A program made the translations under genes and the position numbers. This document shows, piece by piece, positions 1 to 9,395 of a DNA stretch of 43,007 nucleotides. Each line of letters begins with the position of its first letter. Position 1 is the stretch's first letter. Where the stretch lies: positions 1-43,007 of the forward strand of contig JAITDE010000012.1 of NCBI GenBank assembly GCA_031282735.1, in the 5' to 3' direction. The notes under the pieces were generated by a model. The model was not told where the DNA came from, made no database searches, and worked only from the letters and a program-made list of their open reading frames with translations. The DNA is from Oscillospiraceae bacterium (GTDB lineage Bacteria > Bacillota > Clostridia > Oscillospirales > Acutalibacteraceae).

Positions 1-356
1 ATCAAAATATTCAGCCTGCCGCGTGCGCCAAGCCCCGCTCGCTGTGCGAGCGATACCTCAGGAAGCGGAGAATCGTCGCAAAAAGCGGCGAATTGATCGT
101 TTGGAAATTGTTCCCGTAAGAGCGCGATTGCTTTTTCGAGCCGCGCGCGGATCACTTCGTGATAATCAGCAACACAGGCATAACGCGCCAAATTCCTGCC
201 GCCGTAGGCTTCTTCGGGCATTTTATAGGGGAACGCGGCGGCGATCACGCTTTTTGAGAACTGCGGCAAACGTGCTTTCGCGCGGACATCCAAAGCCGCA
301 AAGCGGTCGTCCCAAGCAATCGCGTTCCATAGGGGCAGGAGGTCGTCGATTGTCAT
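1..356 (-). CDS. QueG-like (epoxyqueuosine reductase-like) iron-sulfur protein, N-terminal part, truncated by window edge
   Basis: Own reverse-strand translation from ATG at 354-356: MTIDDLLPLWNAIAWDDRFAAL...ARYACVADYHEVIRARLEKAIALLREQFPNDQFAAFCDDSPLPEVSLAQRAGLGARGRLNIL, open to the edge; 'D.SPL.E..LA.RAGLG..G' resembles QueG-type proteins. ATGA overlap with upstream AEC gene. Confidence 0.6.
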   Translation of the reverse strand, partial: MTIDDLLPLWNAIAWDDRFAALDVRAKARLPQFSKSVIAAAFPYKMPEEAYGGRNLARYACVADYHEVIRARLEKAIALLREQFPNDQFAAFCDDSPLPEVSLAQRAGLGARGRLNIL

Positions 357-1333
357 GCCGTGCCCCCCAAACGCCCCAGCGCAATCACGCACGGCATGGT
401 TAGAACGCTCAAAAAGCTGACGACGGCAACCGCTTGCGCGGCATAGCCCGCGTCGCGCCCGTGTTTTGCCGCAAACACAACGGTATTGTTCGCGCTCGGC
501 GCACTGGCCGAAATCAAAACGGCGGTCACGAGGGCATCGCCCTGCGCGTGAAAAAGCCTGAACACCAGCAAAATACAGGCGGGAACCGCAAAGAGTTTAA
601 TCACAATCGTGGCGATGATCTTTTTGTTCTGAAAGACAGACCCCAGTTTGGTGTGCGAGAGGTGCGCGCCAAAAATGAGCATCGCCAGCGGCGAGTTCAT
701 GGCGGCAATGGAGTTGATGGGCGAGGTCAATGCCGCGGGGACATTGACGCGCAACAAAAACAGCGGTAAGCCGACCAGAACCGAGAGCACACCCGCGTTA
801 AGAAGCAACGATTTTGGTTGAAAGTTGACCACGATGCCATCTTTGCCGTGCTTTTGGAAAGGAATCCCGCCGCTCATCACATATTCGCCATGCGTGAACG
901 AAAAAATCTGGAATGTTAAAATAATGGCCGATCCATAGAACACGCCCTCCGTGCCGGCGAGCGCTTGCGCCAGTGGGAGCGCCATGTAGCCGCAATTGCC
1001 GTAGATTGACGCAAAATGCAACACACTTTCGCTCCCATTCGCACTGCGATTGCGAAAGAACGGTTCGCTGAGCAATATGCCGACGATATGCATCACAATA
1101 CCGCAAAAAACGGCGATTGCAAAGCCGCGCAGTGTCTGCGGTGTATTTTCGAGTGAGAAAAACGAGCGCAACATCACGCAAGGCGTCACGATGAAAAACA
1201 GCAGTTTGGTGCAAGTTTGCGCGATGGACGACGTGAACCAGCCGAGCCTGTCGCCGATCACGCCGATCGCCACCATCACATAGAGCATGATCACTTGCGT
1301 GAGGGCGGTTTGTGCGTTATGTAAAAAATCCAT
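353..1333 (-). CDS. AEC (auxin efflux carrier) family transporter
   Basis: 326 aa polytopic membrane protein, sequence pattern of AEC permeases (MLYVMVAIGVIGDRLGW...LLFFIVTPCVMLRSF; SASAPSANNTVVFA). Confidence 0.8.
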   Translation of the reverse strand: MDFLHNAQTALTQVIMLYVMVAIGVIGDRLGWFTSSIAQTCTKLLFFIVTPCVMLRSFFSLENTPQTLRGFAIAVFCGIVMHIVGILLSEPFFRNRSANGSESVLHFASIYGNCGYMALPLAQALAGTEGVFYGSAIILTFQIFSFTHGEYVMSGGIPFQKHGKDGIVVNFQPKSLLLNAGVLSVLVGLPLFLLRVNVPAALTSPINSIAAMNSPLAMLIFGAHLSHTKLGSVFQNKKIIATIVIKLFAVPACILLVFRLFHAQGDALVTAVLISASAPSANNTVVFAAKHGRDAGYAAQAVAVVSFLSVLTMPCVIALGRLGGTA

Positions 1334-2293
1334 CTAAGCTTGCGATCCCTCTTCCGTTTTGGCGGGAATCTCCGATTTTTGTGCGCTGATCAAGATCCTG
1401 CCGGTTAAGAACACGGCAATGAACAGCGCGAGTGCCGCGTCACACCACTCCACAGGAGCATCTTGCGACAAACTTGCGCCGCCGCCCGTGGCCTGAACAA
1501 TGAAGCGCGGCACAAAGCAAACCATCCCCAGCACGGCGGCGGGAATACCCGCGCCAAAGAGCAAGCCCGCTTTGTGTTTGTCGCTGATGCCCGCAAAGAC
1601 CTGCGCAAACGTCAAAAAGAACAGCAGGAGGCACGAGAGCATGAGCAAATCCAAAAACAAATCGGAAACGCGCAAATAGCTGATCATGCGGGCGAAGCGG
1701 CGCAAAATGCGGCAGATCGTCCAAGCGAGCGGCGCTAAGAGCAACAAACGATTGAGTTGTTTTTTTTCTTTCGGCAGCCAGTCGCAAAAAGCGAGCGACA
1801 CAAAAAAGAGTGCGCTGACCGCGCCAAAAACACCTTCCAAAAGGGCGGCGATCGCGCCCGAACGGGTGAAATACTGCAACACGCTTGCGCCGGTTTGATA
1901 TTCCAGCCCCGCAACGTAGATCCCCGCGCCGAAATCCGTGAAAATCCCTGCGGCACTGCGGAACGCGCTCACGGCGTTGAGCACCAACGCAACCGCAACC
2001 GAGGCGGCAAAGAGACCTTCGGCGACGCGCGGACGGAATCCAAAATCCGGCATCGTGTGCTTTTTGCGCACCAATCCAAGCAACAACGGGGTTACAATCA
2101 ACAATGCCAGCAGGGCGTAGAGCATATAAACGCTTCTATCTTCGGCGTTGATCCAAAATCCGGTTTTCCCTTCCACAAGGGTCATCGTTTGAAAGATGCG
2201 CAGGGGGAGCAGCGCGGCGGTGAGCACGGCGGTGAAAATGATCAGGATCGCCGGCAGTTTGGATTTTTTGATGATGGGCGTTTCAGCAATCAT
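1334..2293 (-). CDS. Uncharacterised polytopic membrane protein
   Basis: 319 aa, multiple hydrophobic segments, stop directly abuts ATG of the AEC gene; no family recognised. Confidence 0.7.
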   Translation of the reverse strand: MIAETPIIKKSKLPAILIIFTAVLTAALLPLRIFQTMTLVEGKTGFWINAEDRSVYMLYALLALLIVTPLLLGLVRKKHTMPDFGFRPRVAEGLFAASVAVALVLNAVSAFRSAAGIFTDFGAGIYVAGLEYQTGASVLQYFTRSGAIAALLEGVFGAVSALFFVSLAFCDWLPKEKKQLNRLLLLAPLAWTICRILRRFARMISYLRVSDLFLDLLMLSCLLLFFLTFAQVFAGISDKHKAGLLFGAGIPAAVLGMVCFVPRFIVQATGGGASLSQDAPVEWCDAALALFIAVFLTGRILISAQKSEIPAKTEEGSQA

Positions 2294-2368
2294 GGAATTC
2301 CTCTTCTATCACTCAGATATGTTCCTATATTGACACGCGTTATGATTCATCATATGATTCTACTCTTC

Positions 2369-2390
2369 AAAAAAGTAGGTGTTCACCTAC
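2369..2390 (-). terminator. Intrinsic terminator of hom, stem includes the hom stop codon
   Basis: Minus strand GTAGGTG-AA-CACCTAC followed by TTTTTT; hom TAG is at 2387-2389, within the stem. Confidence 0.7.
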
Positions 2391-3610
2391 AGCACACGCA
2401 ACATTTGCGTAACCTGCAAGCCGTCGATTGACGCGAGGGCCTGTTTCACAAGGCGCGGCGTGGCGACGCCTGTCATGAAGCAAAGCGAGCCGCTTGCTGT
2501 TTTTTTCTCTTCCATGGTCGGAAATAAACCAACGAGTTGCTGACGCGCCTGATCGGTGTCGTCGGCGATCGCCCGCACGAACATGTTCACGGCATCGTCG
2601 TCCGCATCGGCGACAAAATGCGTGCCGCCGGCTTCCCAGCCGAAAAATCTGCGGCGCGTCGTATGTTTGGCGCAGTCGATAATATCCGCCACAACCGCGC
2701 TTGCGGTTGGCAGTTTGCCCGCGCCGCGCCCATAAAAAATCACGTCGTCAATGGCGTTGCCGCGCACGAGGATTGCGTTATAGACATCGCGGACATTCGC
2801 AAGCATGCTTTCGCGCGGGACAAGGGTTGGCGCGACGCTGCAGCTGATCCGTCCGTTCGGCAGCCGCTTTGCGCGGCCCAATAACTTGACGGCGTAACCA
2901 AAATCGCCCGCGGCTTCCACATCATCTGTCGTCAACGCCGCAATGCCTTGGGTGCGCACTTGCTCGGGATAGACATGCTGACCGAACGACAGGGCGGCGA
3001 GGATACAGATTTTGCGGCAGGCATCGTGCCCATCAATGTCGGCCGTGGGATCTGTTTCGGCATAGCCGTTGTTCTGCGCCAAACGGAGGGCATGATCGAA
3101 CGGCATTGCGTTTTCGATCATGCGCGTTAAAATGAAGTTGGTCGTGCCGTTGAGGATACCCGCGACCTCTGTGATTTCGTTTGCCGCGAGACATTGCGTG
3201 AGCGGACGGATAATCGGGATGCCGCCGCCGACGCTGGCTTCAAACAAAAAGTTGACGTTGTGCTCCTTAGCGACGCAAAGCAAATCGTAGCCCTTGGTTG
3301 CAACCAACTCTTTGTTGGATGTAACCACGCTCTTCCCCGCCAGCAGGCATCGGCGCACAAAATCATAAGCGGGATTCAACCCGCCCATGGTTTCCACAAC
3401 AATCCCGATGTTTTCGTCCCGCAAAATCGTTTCGAAGTCGTGTATGATGAGTGATTCAAACGGATCGCCGGGAAAGTCAAGCAAATCCAGAATATATTTG
3501 AGGTTGAGCGACGACTGCATGGAACGCGCGACGATGCTCTCATAATTTTTTTGCAGAAGCAACGCAACGCCCGATCCAACCACGCCGTACCCCATAATGG
3601 CAATGTCCAT
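2387..3610 (-). CDS. hom: Homoserine dehydrogenase
   Basis: MDIAIMGYGVVGSGVALLL... NAD-binding motif; ETMGG..PAYD, TSNKELVA, EASVGGGIPIIRPL, LNGTTNFILTRM, YAETDPTADIDGHDACRK. ORF track begins at 3643; ATG at 3610 fits the family start. Confidence 0.95.
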   Translation of the reverse strand: MDIAIMGYGVVGSGVALLLQKNYESIVARSMQSSLNLKYILDLLDFPGDPFESLIIHDFETILRDENIGIVVETMGGLNPAYDFVRRCLLAGKSVVTSNKELVATKGYDLLCVAKEHNVNFLFEASVGGGIPIIRPLTQCLAANEITEVAGILNGTTNFILTRMIENAMPFDHALRLAQNNGYAETDPTADIDGHDACRKICILAALSFGQHVYPEQVRTQGIAALTTDDVEAAGDFGYAVKLLGRAKRLPNGRISCSVAPTLVPRESMLANVRDVYNAILVRGNAIDDVIFYGRGAGKLPTASAVVADIIDCAKHTTRRRFFGWEAGGTHFVADADDDAVNMFVRAIADDTDQARQQLVGLFPTMEEKKTASGSLCFMTGVATPRLVKQALASIDGLQVTQMLRVL

Positions 3611-3646
3611 CTCAAAAATCCGCCTTTCAAAAAACGCTTTCACACT

Positions 3647-3675
3647 AGTTTAGCATGATTTTGCATGATTTGCAA
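3647..3675 (-). promoter_or_regulatory. Sigma-A-type promoter of hom
   Basis: Minus strand TTGCAA-17 nt-TAAACT, with TGC just before the -10. Confidence 0.65.
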
Positions 3676-3694
3676 GTAGATTGACTTTTTTTTC

Positions 3695-3723
3695 TTTACA
3701 ATTACGTAAGAAAATGCTAAAAT
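3695..3723 (+). promoter_or_regulatory. Sigma-A-type promoter of GPH transporter
   Basis: TTTACA-17 nt-TAAAAT with TGC extended -10. Confidence 0.65.
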
Positions 3724-3756
3724 ACCAGCGGAACGAACGGATCTTGTTCATCGCAC

Positions 3757-5286
3757 ATGAAAAGGAGAGATATTGTGGGGGAAAAAACCAAAGCAATCAC
3801 CGGGCACATACCAAGGTCAGAGCGCAGCACATACTTCTTCGGCGCATTCGGTCAAGGCATGATGTACGCGGTCATGTCGTCTTACATTTCCGATTTTTAC
3901 CTGAACGTGATGGGGATCGGCGCAATGTTCGTCTTTTGGCTGATGCTTTTCGCCCGTATTTGGGACGCCGTCAACGACCCCATGATGGGCGTGATCATGG
4001 ATCGAGTCAATCCAAGGCGCGGCAAAATGCGCAGCTGGCTTTTTGTCGTCACAATCCCTGTGGCAATTTTCACGATCCTGCTTTTCTGGTCTCCGTCGTT
4101 TATCCCAAAAGAATCGCTCATGTTTTACGCCGGCATCACCTATGTGCTTTGGGGCATGATTTACACGGTCGGCGATATTCCGTTCTGGAGTCTCCCCAAC
4201 GCAATGACACCGAACGCGGACGAACGCGGCAAATTGATTTCGCTCAGCCGCACGTTCAACGGTGTCGGTTCGGCAATCCCTATGGCGCTCGTGATGATTC
4301 TCGGCCCTGTGCTCGGCAAACTCAATTTTTCGGGCGCGGCGTTGGAACAGCGCAAATATTTGATCACCGCGCTGATCGCGGCGGGCATCGGCGGGTTGCT
4401 CTACTTTCGCACGGCTTTTAAAGTGCATGAGCGTGTGCCGCTTCCCCCAAGCCAAAAACGCGAAAAGGGCAGGGGTGCGCTTTCGGTCATTTTCCACAGC
4501 AAGCCGCTTATGCTCACCGTGCTGATGGGTATTCTCGCAAGCGGACGCTACATGTTTCAAGCGGGCGTGATGCATGTGGCGCGTAATGTGTTCTACCTTG
4601 GCGCGGATATCTCCGCCCTTTCAGCCGATGCGCGCGAAAAGGCAATACAAGGCAGCATCACGCAGGTGCAGTTGGTTTTTCAAGTCGCCGTGGCGGTTGG
4701 CATGTTCGGGTCAATGTTGCTCATACCCAAGCTCATCGAACGTTTCAGCTACAAGCAATTGATTATTTCAACATGCCTTATCGGCGGGGCTTCGGGGCTT
4801 TGCATGTATTTTGTCGGTTATGACAATCTTTTCGCGCTTGTGCCGTTTTTGGTGATATGCAGTATTCCGTTGGGCGTGATCAACGTGGTGTCCTATGCAA
4901 TGATCGGCGACGCGCTCGACCATGTGGAATACACGACGGGCTTCCGTCAAAACGGATTGGGGCAGGCGTGCCAATCGTTTGTGCTCAAACTCGGCAACGC
5001 GCTTGCAACGTCGGTCATCGTGCTGATGTATAAAATTTTGGATATCGACTTGGGCAACGTCGCCGTGCGCACAAGCACCATTGCGCCGCAAGAACTCGCC
5101 AACGCCGCAACGGTGCGCGGTGGGATGTTTTCGCTGGTATCGCTCATCCCGGCAATTTCGCTGCTCTTGTGCGTCGTTCCGTTGTTCTTCTACGATCTGA
5201 CCGGCGGCAAACGCCGTGAAGTGATGGAAGGTCTTGCCGCGAAACGCGCCGCCAGAGCCGCGGATGAGTTGATAATTGAGAATTAA
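3757..5286 (+). CDS. GPH-family (MelB-like) sugar:cation symporter / MFS transporter
   Basis: FWLMLFARIWDAVNDPMMGVIMDRVNPRRGKMRSWL is the GPH signature region; about 12 hydrophobic segments; 509 aa. Confidence 0.85.
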   Translation: MKRRDIVGEKTKAITGHIPRSERSTYFFGAFGQGMMYAVMSSYISDFYLNVMGIGAMFVFWLMLFARIWDAVNDPMMGVIMDRVNPRRGKMRSWLFVVTIPVAIFTILLFWSPSFIPKESLMFYAGITYVLWGMIYTVGDIPFWSLPNAMTPNADERGKLISLSRTFNGVGSAIPMALVMILGPVLGKLNFSGAALEQRKYLITALIAAGIGGLLYFRTAFKVHERVPLPPSQKREKGRGALSVIFHSKPLMLTVLMGILASGRYMFQAGVMHVARNVFYLGADISALSADAREKAIQGSITQVQLVFQVAVAVGMFGSMLLIPKLIERFSYKQLIISTCLIGGASGLCMYFVGYDNLFALVPFLVICSIPLGVINVVSYAMIGDALDHVEYTTGFRQNGLGQACQSFVLKLGNALATSVIVLMYKILDIDLGNVAVRTSTIAPQELANAATVRGGMFSLVSLIPAISLLLCVVPLFFYDLTGGKRREVMEGLAAKRAARAADELIIEN

Positions 5287-5322
5287 AAATTAAAAATTGC
5301 GAATTAAAAAATCGAGAATGCG

Positions 5323-6849
5323 TCACTCGTCCTCAACCGCCCAGTTCATGGAGCGTTCAACGGCTCGCCGCCAACCGCGATAGAGCTTGTCGCGCTGTGT
5401 GCGCGGCATTTTGGGAACAAATACGCGATCCACTTGGCGATTGAGCGTGATTTCCTCTTTGTTTTGCCAAACGCCGGCGACAAGCCCCGCCATATACGCC
5501 GCGCCGAGGGCAGTGGATTCCACAACTTTGGGGCGGTTCACTTGCGTTTGGCTCAAATCGGCTTGAATTTGCATCATGATATTGCTCACGCTCGCGCCGC
5601 CGTCCACGCGGATTTCCGAAAGCCGCAAGCCCGCGTCGGCGGACATTGCCTCCAGCAAATCGCATAACTGATAAGGGATGCATTCAATCACAGCCCGCGC
5701 GATGTGTGTGCGGTTTACGCCGCGTGTGAGACCGACCAGAATACCGCGGGCATACATGTCCCAATAGGGTGCGCCAAGCCCCGTGAACGCGGGCACGAGA
5801 TAAACGCCGTTGGCATCGGATACGCTGGCGGCAAGTTCGTCGCAACGCGCGGCGGAGTCAATCAATTTGAGTTCGTCGCGCATCCATTGGATGACCGAAC
5901 CCGCGTTGAACGCACTGCCCTCAATGGCGTATTCCACTTCGTCGCCCAACCCCCACGCGATGCCCGTGAGCAAATTGCGTTCGGAACACGCGCGTTTTTT
6001 TCCCGTGTTCATGAGCAAAAAACAGCCTGTTCCATAGGTGTTTTTGGCTTGACCCGGCAAAAAGCACGCTTGCCCGAAAAGCGCGGCGGGTTGATCGCCG
6101 ATCGCGCCTGTGATGGGTATGCCCGCCAATTCGTGCAGACCGATTAGCCCCGGCGCAACCTCGCCGTGGAACGCGCCCGACGGCACTGGTTTGGGGAGGA
6201 TATCCATGGGGATTGTGAGTAAATCACACAACGCTTGATCCCAGCAAAGGCGGTCAACATCAAAGAGCATGGTGCGTGAGGCGTTGGAATAATCGGTCAC
6301 GTGGCTTTTGCCGCCCGTAAAATTCCAAATTAGCCATGTTTCGACCGTGCCGAAGCAAAGCCGCCCTTGGTTGGCAAGTTCCCGTGCGGCGGGAACATTG
6401 TCCAAAATCCATTTGATTTTCGTTCCCGAAAAATAGGCGTCGATCACCAAACCTGTTTTTGATTTGACCAAATCGGCGCAACCGTTCGCCTTGAGTTCCT
6501 CACAAAGCCCCGCCGTGCGGCGGCACTGCCAAACAATCGCGTTATAAACGGGACGCCCTGTGGATTTATCCCACAAAATGGTGGTTTCGCGTTGATTGGT
6601 GATGCCGATTGCGGCAATGTCGCGCACCGAAACGCGTCCCTCAATCTCGCTGAGCACCAATTCGAGGGCGTTCATCTGGCTGTAGAGGATTTCCATCGGG
6701 TCATGTTCCACCCAACCCGCTTGCGGATAGCATTGATCGTATTCCTTTTGCGCCTTGGCGACGATGTTGCCTTGCCGATCAAACAAAATAGCGCGCGAAC
6801 TCGTTGTGCCCTGATCCAGCGCAAGGACATATTTTTTGGTTGCACTCAT
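5323..6849 (-). CDS. glpK: Glycerol kinase
   Basis: YVLALDQGTTSSRAILFD, WVEHDPMEI, AIGITNQRETT, GAIGDQPAALFGQ, KNTYGTGCFLLMNTG, RVDGGASVSNIMMQIQAD. Confidence 0.97.
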   Translation of the reverse strand: MSATKKYVLALDQGTTSSRAILFDRQGNIVAKAQKEYDQCYPQAGWVEHDPMEILYSQMNALELVLSEIEGRVSVRDIAAIGITNQRETTILWDKSTGRPVYNAIVWQCRRTAGLCEELKANGCADLVKSKTGLVIDAYFSGTKIKWILDNVPAARELANQGRLCFGTVETWLIWNFTGGKSHVTDYSNASRTMLFDVDRLCWDQALCDLLTIPMDILPKPVPSGAFHGEVAPGLIGLHELAGIPITGAIGDQPAALFGQACFLPGQAKNTYGTGCFLLMNTGKKRACSERNLLTGIAWGLGDEVEYAIEGSAFNAGSVIQWMRDELKLIDSAARCDELAASVSDANGVYLVPAFTGLGAPYWDMYARGILVGLTRGVNRTHIARAVIECIPYQLCDLLEAMSADAGLRLSEIRVDGGASVSNIMMQIQADLSQTQVNRPKVVESTALGAAYMAGLVAGVWQNKEEITLNRQVDRVFVPKMPRTQRDKLYRGWRRAVERSMNWAVEDE

Positions 6850-6922
6850 GACAATGGCCTCCGTATTTTTTACTGTTCAATTTAGTATAACGCGCGGTTG
6901 TGCGCTTTCGTAAAAATTTTGC

Positions 6923-6951
6923 TGGACACGTACCCGATAATGATGTATGAT
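6923..6951 (+). promoter_or_regulatory. Promoter of asnS
   Basis: TGGACA-17 nt-TATGAT. Confidence 0.5.
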
Positions 6952-7001
6952 AGAGACGGCTTTTGATATCATAGCTATGATGGATGATTTGGAGGCTTTT
7001 G

Positions 7002-8396
7002 ATGCAACGGATTGAAATACAAAAAATCCACAAAAACCCGAGCGACTATACCGAGGGGCAAATTGTTGTTTGCGGTTGGGTGCGCACGTTGCGCAGTTCC
7101 AAAGCGGTCGCCTTTGCGCAAATCAACGACGGCAGCGGTTTTGTTGGCTTGCAGGTTGTGCTGGAGGTCGGCGCGTTGCCCGATTTTGCGTCGCTATGCA
7201 AGTTGGGTGTTGGCACGGCCGTTGAAGTGCACGGAACGTTGCGCCTCACGCCGGATGCCTCGCAAGCTTTTGAGCTGCTCGCCGCGCGCGTCGTCGTGCA
7301 AGGCGCGTGCGATGGTGCGTATCCTCTGCAAAAAAAGCGGCATTCGCCGGAGTTTTTGCGTACGATCGGGCATTTGCGTCCGCGCACGAACACCATCGGC
7401 GCGGCGCTGCGGGTGCGCAGCGCGGCGGCATACGCAATCCACAGTTTTTTTATGGAACAGGGTTTTGTGTATGCGAACACGCCGATCATTACCACGGCGG
7501 ATGCCGAGGGCGCGGGGAAGATGTTCCGCGTGACCACACTGGATATCGAAAACCCGCCGCACACGCGGGACGGCGCACTGGACGAGCATGCGGATTTTTT
7601 TGAAAAACCCGCCTATCTCACCGTTTCGGGGCAACTGCAGGGCGAAGCGATGGCGATGGCGTTCGGCAAAATCTATACCTTCGGTCCGACTTTCCGCGCC
7701 GAAAAATCCTATACCGCGCGGCATGCCGCCGAGTTTTGGATGGTCGAACCCGAAATTGCGTTCGCCGACTTGCAAGACGACATGCGCCTTGCCGAAAGCA
7801 TGATCAAATATGTAATTGACCGTGTGCTCGCGCAATGTTCCGACGAAATCGCGTTTTTCAATCAATTTGTGGATAACGGTCTGCTCAATCGGTTGACGCA
7901 TGTCGCAAACGCCGATTTTGCCCATGTGAGCTACACGCGGGCGATCGAATTGCTCACGCCGCATAACGATCAATTTGAATACAAAGTGTCGTGGGGCATT
8001 GATTTGCAAACGGAACACGAGCGCATGCTCACGGAGATGCTTTTCGGCGCACCCGTGTTCGTGACGGATTATCCCAAGGAAATCAAGGCGTTCTATATGC
8101 GTCAAAACGACGACGGCAAAACGGTTGCGGCAATGGATTTGCTTGTGCCGGGCATCGGCGAAATCATCGGCGGAAGCCAGCGCGAGGAGCGTTTGGATTT
8201 GCTCGCCGACCGCATCCGCGCCATGGGTCAGCACCCCGAACAATATGACTGGTATTTGGATTTGCGCCGCTACGGCGGGTGTCCGCACGCGGGTTTTGGG
8301 CTGGGATTCGAGCGTTTGATTATGTATTTGACGGGTGTTGCGAACATCCGCGACGTGATCGCTTTTCCGCGGACGACCGGGAGCGCGGCGTATTGA
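7002..8396 (+). CDS. asnS: Asparaginyl-tRNA synthetase
   Basis: OB-fold VCGWVRTLRSSKAVAFAQINDGS; FFEKPAYLTVSGQLQGEAMAMAFGKIYTFGPTFRAEKS; GFGLGFERLIMYLTG. Start MQRIEIQ preceded by ggaggc. Confidence 0.96.
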   Translation: MQRIEIQKIHKNPSDYTEGQIVVCGWVRTLRSSKAVAFAQINDGSGFVGLQVVLEVGALPDFASLCKLGVGTAVEVHGTLRLTPDASQAFELLAARVVVQGACDGAYPLQKKRHSPEFLRTIGHLRPRTNTIGAALRVRSAAAYAIHSFFMEQGFVYANTPIITTADAEGAGKMFRVTTLDIENPPHTRDGALDEHADFFEKPAYLTVSGQLQGEAMAMAFGKIYTFGPTFRAEKSYTARHAAEFWMVEPEIAFADLQDDMRLAESMIKYVIDRVLAQCSDEIAFFNQFVDNGLLNRLTHVANADFAHVSYTRAIELLTPHNDQFEYKVSWGIDLQTEHERMLTEMLFGAPVFVTDYPKEIKAFYMRQNDDGKTVAAMDLLVPGIGEIIGGSQREERLDLLADRIRAMGQHPEQYDWYLDLRRYGGCPHAGFGLGFERLIMYLTGVANIRDVIAFPRTTGSAAY

Positions 8397-8427
8397 GATT
8401 ATAATTGAGATTATAATAGATTTTCAT

Positions 8428-9000
8428 TTACATATCGCGAAACAGCGCGCGGTTGTTTTTGACGTATCCCAATCCGCTGAGGATGGTCACCAGCGTGACG
8501 ATCGCAACAAAAATGTGATTGACAGTCATAAAAATCGAAAGCAGCACATGATCGGGCACCGCGAACGCCGTCGGAAGCCATTTGACGAACAATCCGTAGC
8601 AGATCCAAACCATTTGCAGCACCGTTTTGATTTTTCCTAAGATATCGGCGGCAATCACTTTGCCGTTTGAAGCCGCAAGCAGTCGAATGGATGTGACCAC
8701 GAATTCCCTTGCCAGGATGATGATCACGGGCACGGCATGCACAAGCCCGCCCGGAATAAAGCAAACAAGCGCGGTCATCACGAGCAATTTGTCGGCGAGG
8801 GGATCCATCAGTTTGCCAAAGTCCGTCACATATCCCTTTGCCCGCGCGATTTTGCCGTCGAGCAAATCAGTCAGCGAAGCAAGGGCGAAAGCGATCAGCG
8901 CCCAAAGGTAGTTCCAAGCGATGCCGTCGGCAAAAAAAAGCCAGGCAAAGAGCGGAATCATCAAAACGCGCAGTACAGTCAGCTTGTTGGGCAAATTCAT
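8428..9000 (-). CDS. pgsA: CDP-diacylglycerol--glycerol-3-phosphate 3-phosphatidyltransferase
   Basis: MNLPNKLTVLRVLMIPLF; CDP-alcohol phosphotransferase motif SLTDLLDGKIARAKGYVTDFGKLMDPLADKLL. Confidence 0.93.
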   Translation of the reverse strand: MNLPNKLTVLRVLMIPLFAWLFFADGIAWNYLWALIAFALASLTDLLDGKIARAKGYVTDFGKLMDPLADKLLVMTALVCFIPGGLVHAVPVIIILAREFVVTSIRLLAASNGKVIAADILGKIKTVLQMVWICYGLFVKWLPTAFAVPDHVLLSIFMTVNHIFVAIVTLVTILSGLGYVKNNRALFRDM

Positions 9001-9097
9001 TTTGTTCCCTCCAATTCGTGATTGTGATTGTGATGTGTTACGGAAAAATCCCATTGATCAAATGGCATAATCGTCAAGCCGGAAAATCAATAAATCG

Positions 9098-9128
9098 ACC
9101 AAACACGGCTGTTTTGACCGCGTTTGGT
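9098..9128. other. Near-perfect 11-bp-stem inverted repeat between tRNA-Arg and pgsA
   Basis: accaaacacgg-ctgttttga-ccgcgtttggt (one wobble); T-rich only on the + side. Confidence 0.45.
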
Positions 9129-9205
9129 TGGTTTTGTTTTTGGTGCGGTTTTTCATAACGCGTCTCCGCTATTATTGCCCCGCATGACTGCGGAACGGAA
9201 TGAAT

Positions 9206-9282
9206 TGGTCCGCCCGGAGGGATTTGAACCCCCGACCTTCAGAATCGGAATCTGCTGCGATATCCAGCTTCGCTACGGGCGG
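9206..9282 (-). tRNA. tRNA-Arg (anticodon CCG), CCA encoded
   Basis: Minus strand CCGCCCG-TA-GCGA..TCGC-..CAGA-TTCCGAT-TCTG..GGGGG-TTCAAAT-CCCTC-CGGGCGG-A-CCA: perfect 7-bp acceptor stem, anticodon CCG. Confidence 0.95.
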
Positions 9283-9300
9283 ACTAAACGTGACCGTCAC

Positions 9301-9329
9301 ATTATACTTGATTTGCAGGCGTTTGTCAA
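9301..9329 (-). promoter_or_regulatory. Consensus promoter of tRNA-Arg
   Basis: Minus strand TTGACA-17 nt-TATAAT. Confidence 0.75.
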
Positions 9330-9395
9330 GTTCGAATACAAAGATCCGAATCGGATATTATACGAGCGAATTTCATAATCTTTGCGCAAGCAGGC

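Noticed and set aside
23-403. ORF 23..403 (+, 126 aa, Arg-rich)
   Set aside because: Antisense to the truncated QueG-like CDS; no coding character.
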